Below, piece after piece: positions 63,083 to 64,000 of a stretch of DNA of 64,000 bases. The position numbers and the translations under genes are program-made. A model generated the notes under the pieces. The model was not told where the DNA came from. It saw only the letters and a program-made list of their open reading frames with translations, and did no database searches. Every line of letters begins with the position of its first letter. Position 1 is the first letter of the stretch. The stretch comes from Piper betle (Eukaryota > Streptophyta > Magnoliopsida > Piperales > Piperaceae), in contig JAURVB010014610.1 in assembly GCA_033002965.1 (NCBI GenBank), positions 434,001 to 498,000 of the forward strand, written 5' to 3'.

Positions 63083-64000
63083 CTATGAATAAAAATCTCC
63101 TCCTCCAAAACTGGAACACAGATTCACATACTTTTTCTTCAACTCCGAGGTCAACTTCCCTCCCATCTTTTTGTGCACATCCTTCCACACTTCAACATAA
63201 ACACTAAAATTGGGCAGAAGCCCCTTCCTCATCATCTCCACGAGAACCTTATAAGCTTCCTCCAATCCCCCAGACTCTTGGAACAGTCTAGCAAGCAAGC
63301 TGTAGTTCATACAGCTACAACACCTATCCCTCTCACTCATCCCAACCACATAATCATAGGCACACACCTGCCTCCCAGACCAGAAGTAGCCCTTGATAAA
63401 AACAGCATGAGTGTTCGGCCTCGGTTGCACCCCTTCCTCCACCATCCGCCCCAAAAACTCCAAAGCAAACTCCAACCTCCCCACCCTGCAAGCATGCACA
63501 GCAAGCACCTAAAACGTTATGGCATCGGGAAGATACCCCAACTTCTCCATCGTCTCCAACAGCCGACAAGCTTCTTCTATCCGCTCGCTCTGGCAAAGAC
63601 TGCCCAACAAATAGTTGTAAGGCTTCACGGTCGGTTCACAACCATACTCCCACGTTTCATCGACCAGTTTCCAAGCACCCTCAAAGCTGCCACCTTTGCA
63701 CTAGGACGTCGTCCTCGCCGTCTCTTCCATCACAAGCACCGCACAATCAAAATGGCTCAAGTCGCACAGCACCTTGATCAGACTGTACACCCCCGATCTC
63801 CGGCACGACCCTCTAGCTCGGCACAGCACCTCCACAACTCTCTCCACGCAACCTCGCACTCCAACCATGTCGGAACCATACACAGATAGAAAAGCTAGAG
63901 CCTTTTCCGTCACACAGTGCCGGACCGCCGACAGGTCGACGAAAAGCTCGAGCGTTGATTCGAAATCGCCGGTAAGACCAAGATTGTTGACGACCAAGTT
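63083..64000 (-). pseudogene. pentatricopeptide repeat (PPR) gene, partial, two in-frame TAG
   Basis: PPR proteins bind organellar RNA through ~35-residue helical repeats. One minus-strand frame runs from the window edge (64000) to TAG at 63083 with PPR-type helices throughout: SGVYSLIKVLCDLSHFDCAV, PYNYLLGSLCQSERIEEACR (followed by LLETMEKLGYLPDAITF) and NYSLLARLFQESGGLEEAYK (followed by MRKGLLPNFSVY). The frame is interrupted by TAG at 63701-63703 and 63509-63511 with no frame change, so PPR sequence continues on both sides. The N-terminus lies outside the window. No organelle RNA editing would rescue a nuclear gene. It is either a recent pseudogene or carries substitution errors. A 238-codon plus-strand open frame here is its antisense shadow. 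Confidence 0.75.

Noticed and set aside
63173..63889. 238-codon plus-strand open frame
   Set aside because: It is antisense to the PPR frame; composition is rich in His/Pro/Leu as expected for a shadow and it has no family resemblance.
1..64000. tRNA, rRNA, CRISPR array or replication origin
   Set aside because: No cloverleaf-like tRNA boxes, rRNA segments or regular spacer arrays were seen; the tandem repeats here have no unique spacers and a plant nuclear context.

Overview
This is a nuclear window from a flowering plant. GT-AG introns interrupt short exons, intergenic DNA is very AT-rich, and the gene families are plant ones (Agenet/ENT, plant Ran, DUF642, AKT-type Shaker K+ channel, PPR). 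The GC-rich first exons of the photolyase and DUF642 genes and the GC-rich 3' exon of the channel would fit a non-grass monocot, but that is inference; I cannot name the species. No bacterial, organellar or viral gene was recognised.

Layout. 1-1.3 kb: weak traces of a gene that starts outside the window. 4.77-10.4 kb (+): a decayed (6-4) photolyase (UVR3-type) with stops, indels, lost splice sites, a tandem-repeat intron and a TRIM-like element. 14.47-16.29 kb (+): an intact Agenet + ENT chromatin/RNA-reader gene with a long 5'-UTR intron. 19.4-23.0 kb and 25.7-27.6 kb (both -): two tandem Ran GTPase genes. The promoter-proximal 25.7-27.6 kb copy encodes a perfect 221-residue Ran; the other has an intact GTPase core but a frameshift that removes its acidic tail. 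29.6-31.9 kb (-): an intact DUF642 secreted cell-wall protein gene. 32-50 kb: gene-poor AT-rich DNA with tandem duplications, microsatellites and a dispersed ~300-bp repeat. 50.46-55.38 kb (+): a Shaker K+ channel pseudogene with a destroyed selectivity filter. It is followed immediately by an inverted second copy of its 3' end (55.6-56.1 kb), giving a ~1.2-kb inverted repeat. 56.3-59.7 kb: minisatellites and a hAT-like non-autonomous element. 60.07-62.50 kb (+): a secreted or type I membrane protein gene with a thrombospondin-type-1-like module, carrying two 1-nt insertions. 63.08-64 kb (-): a PPR gene running off the window, with two in-frame TAG codons.

The genes do not form a pathway. The recurring theme is gene decay beside intact genes: Agenet/ENT, the 25.7-27.6 kb Ran and DUF642 read cleanly, whereas photolyase, K+ channel, the second Ran, the TSP1-like gene and PPR carry lesions. 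Several lesions are single-base indels in short homopolymers, so assembly error should be excluded for the TSP1-like, Ran and PPR loci. The photolyase and channel also carry substitutions and deletions that sequencing error would not produce. All exon boundaries were placed by eye from reading frame, GT/AG signals and family knowledge.
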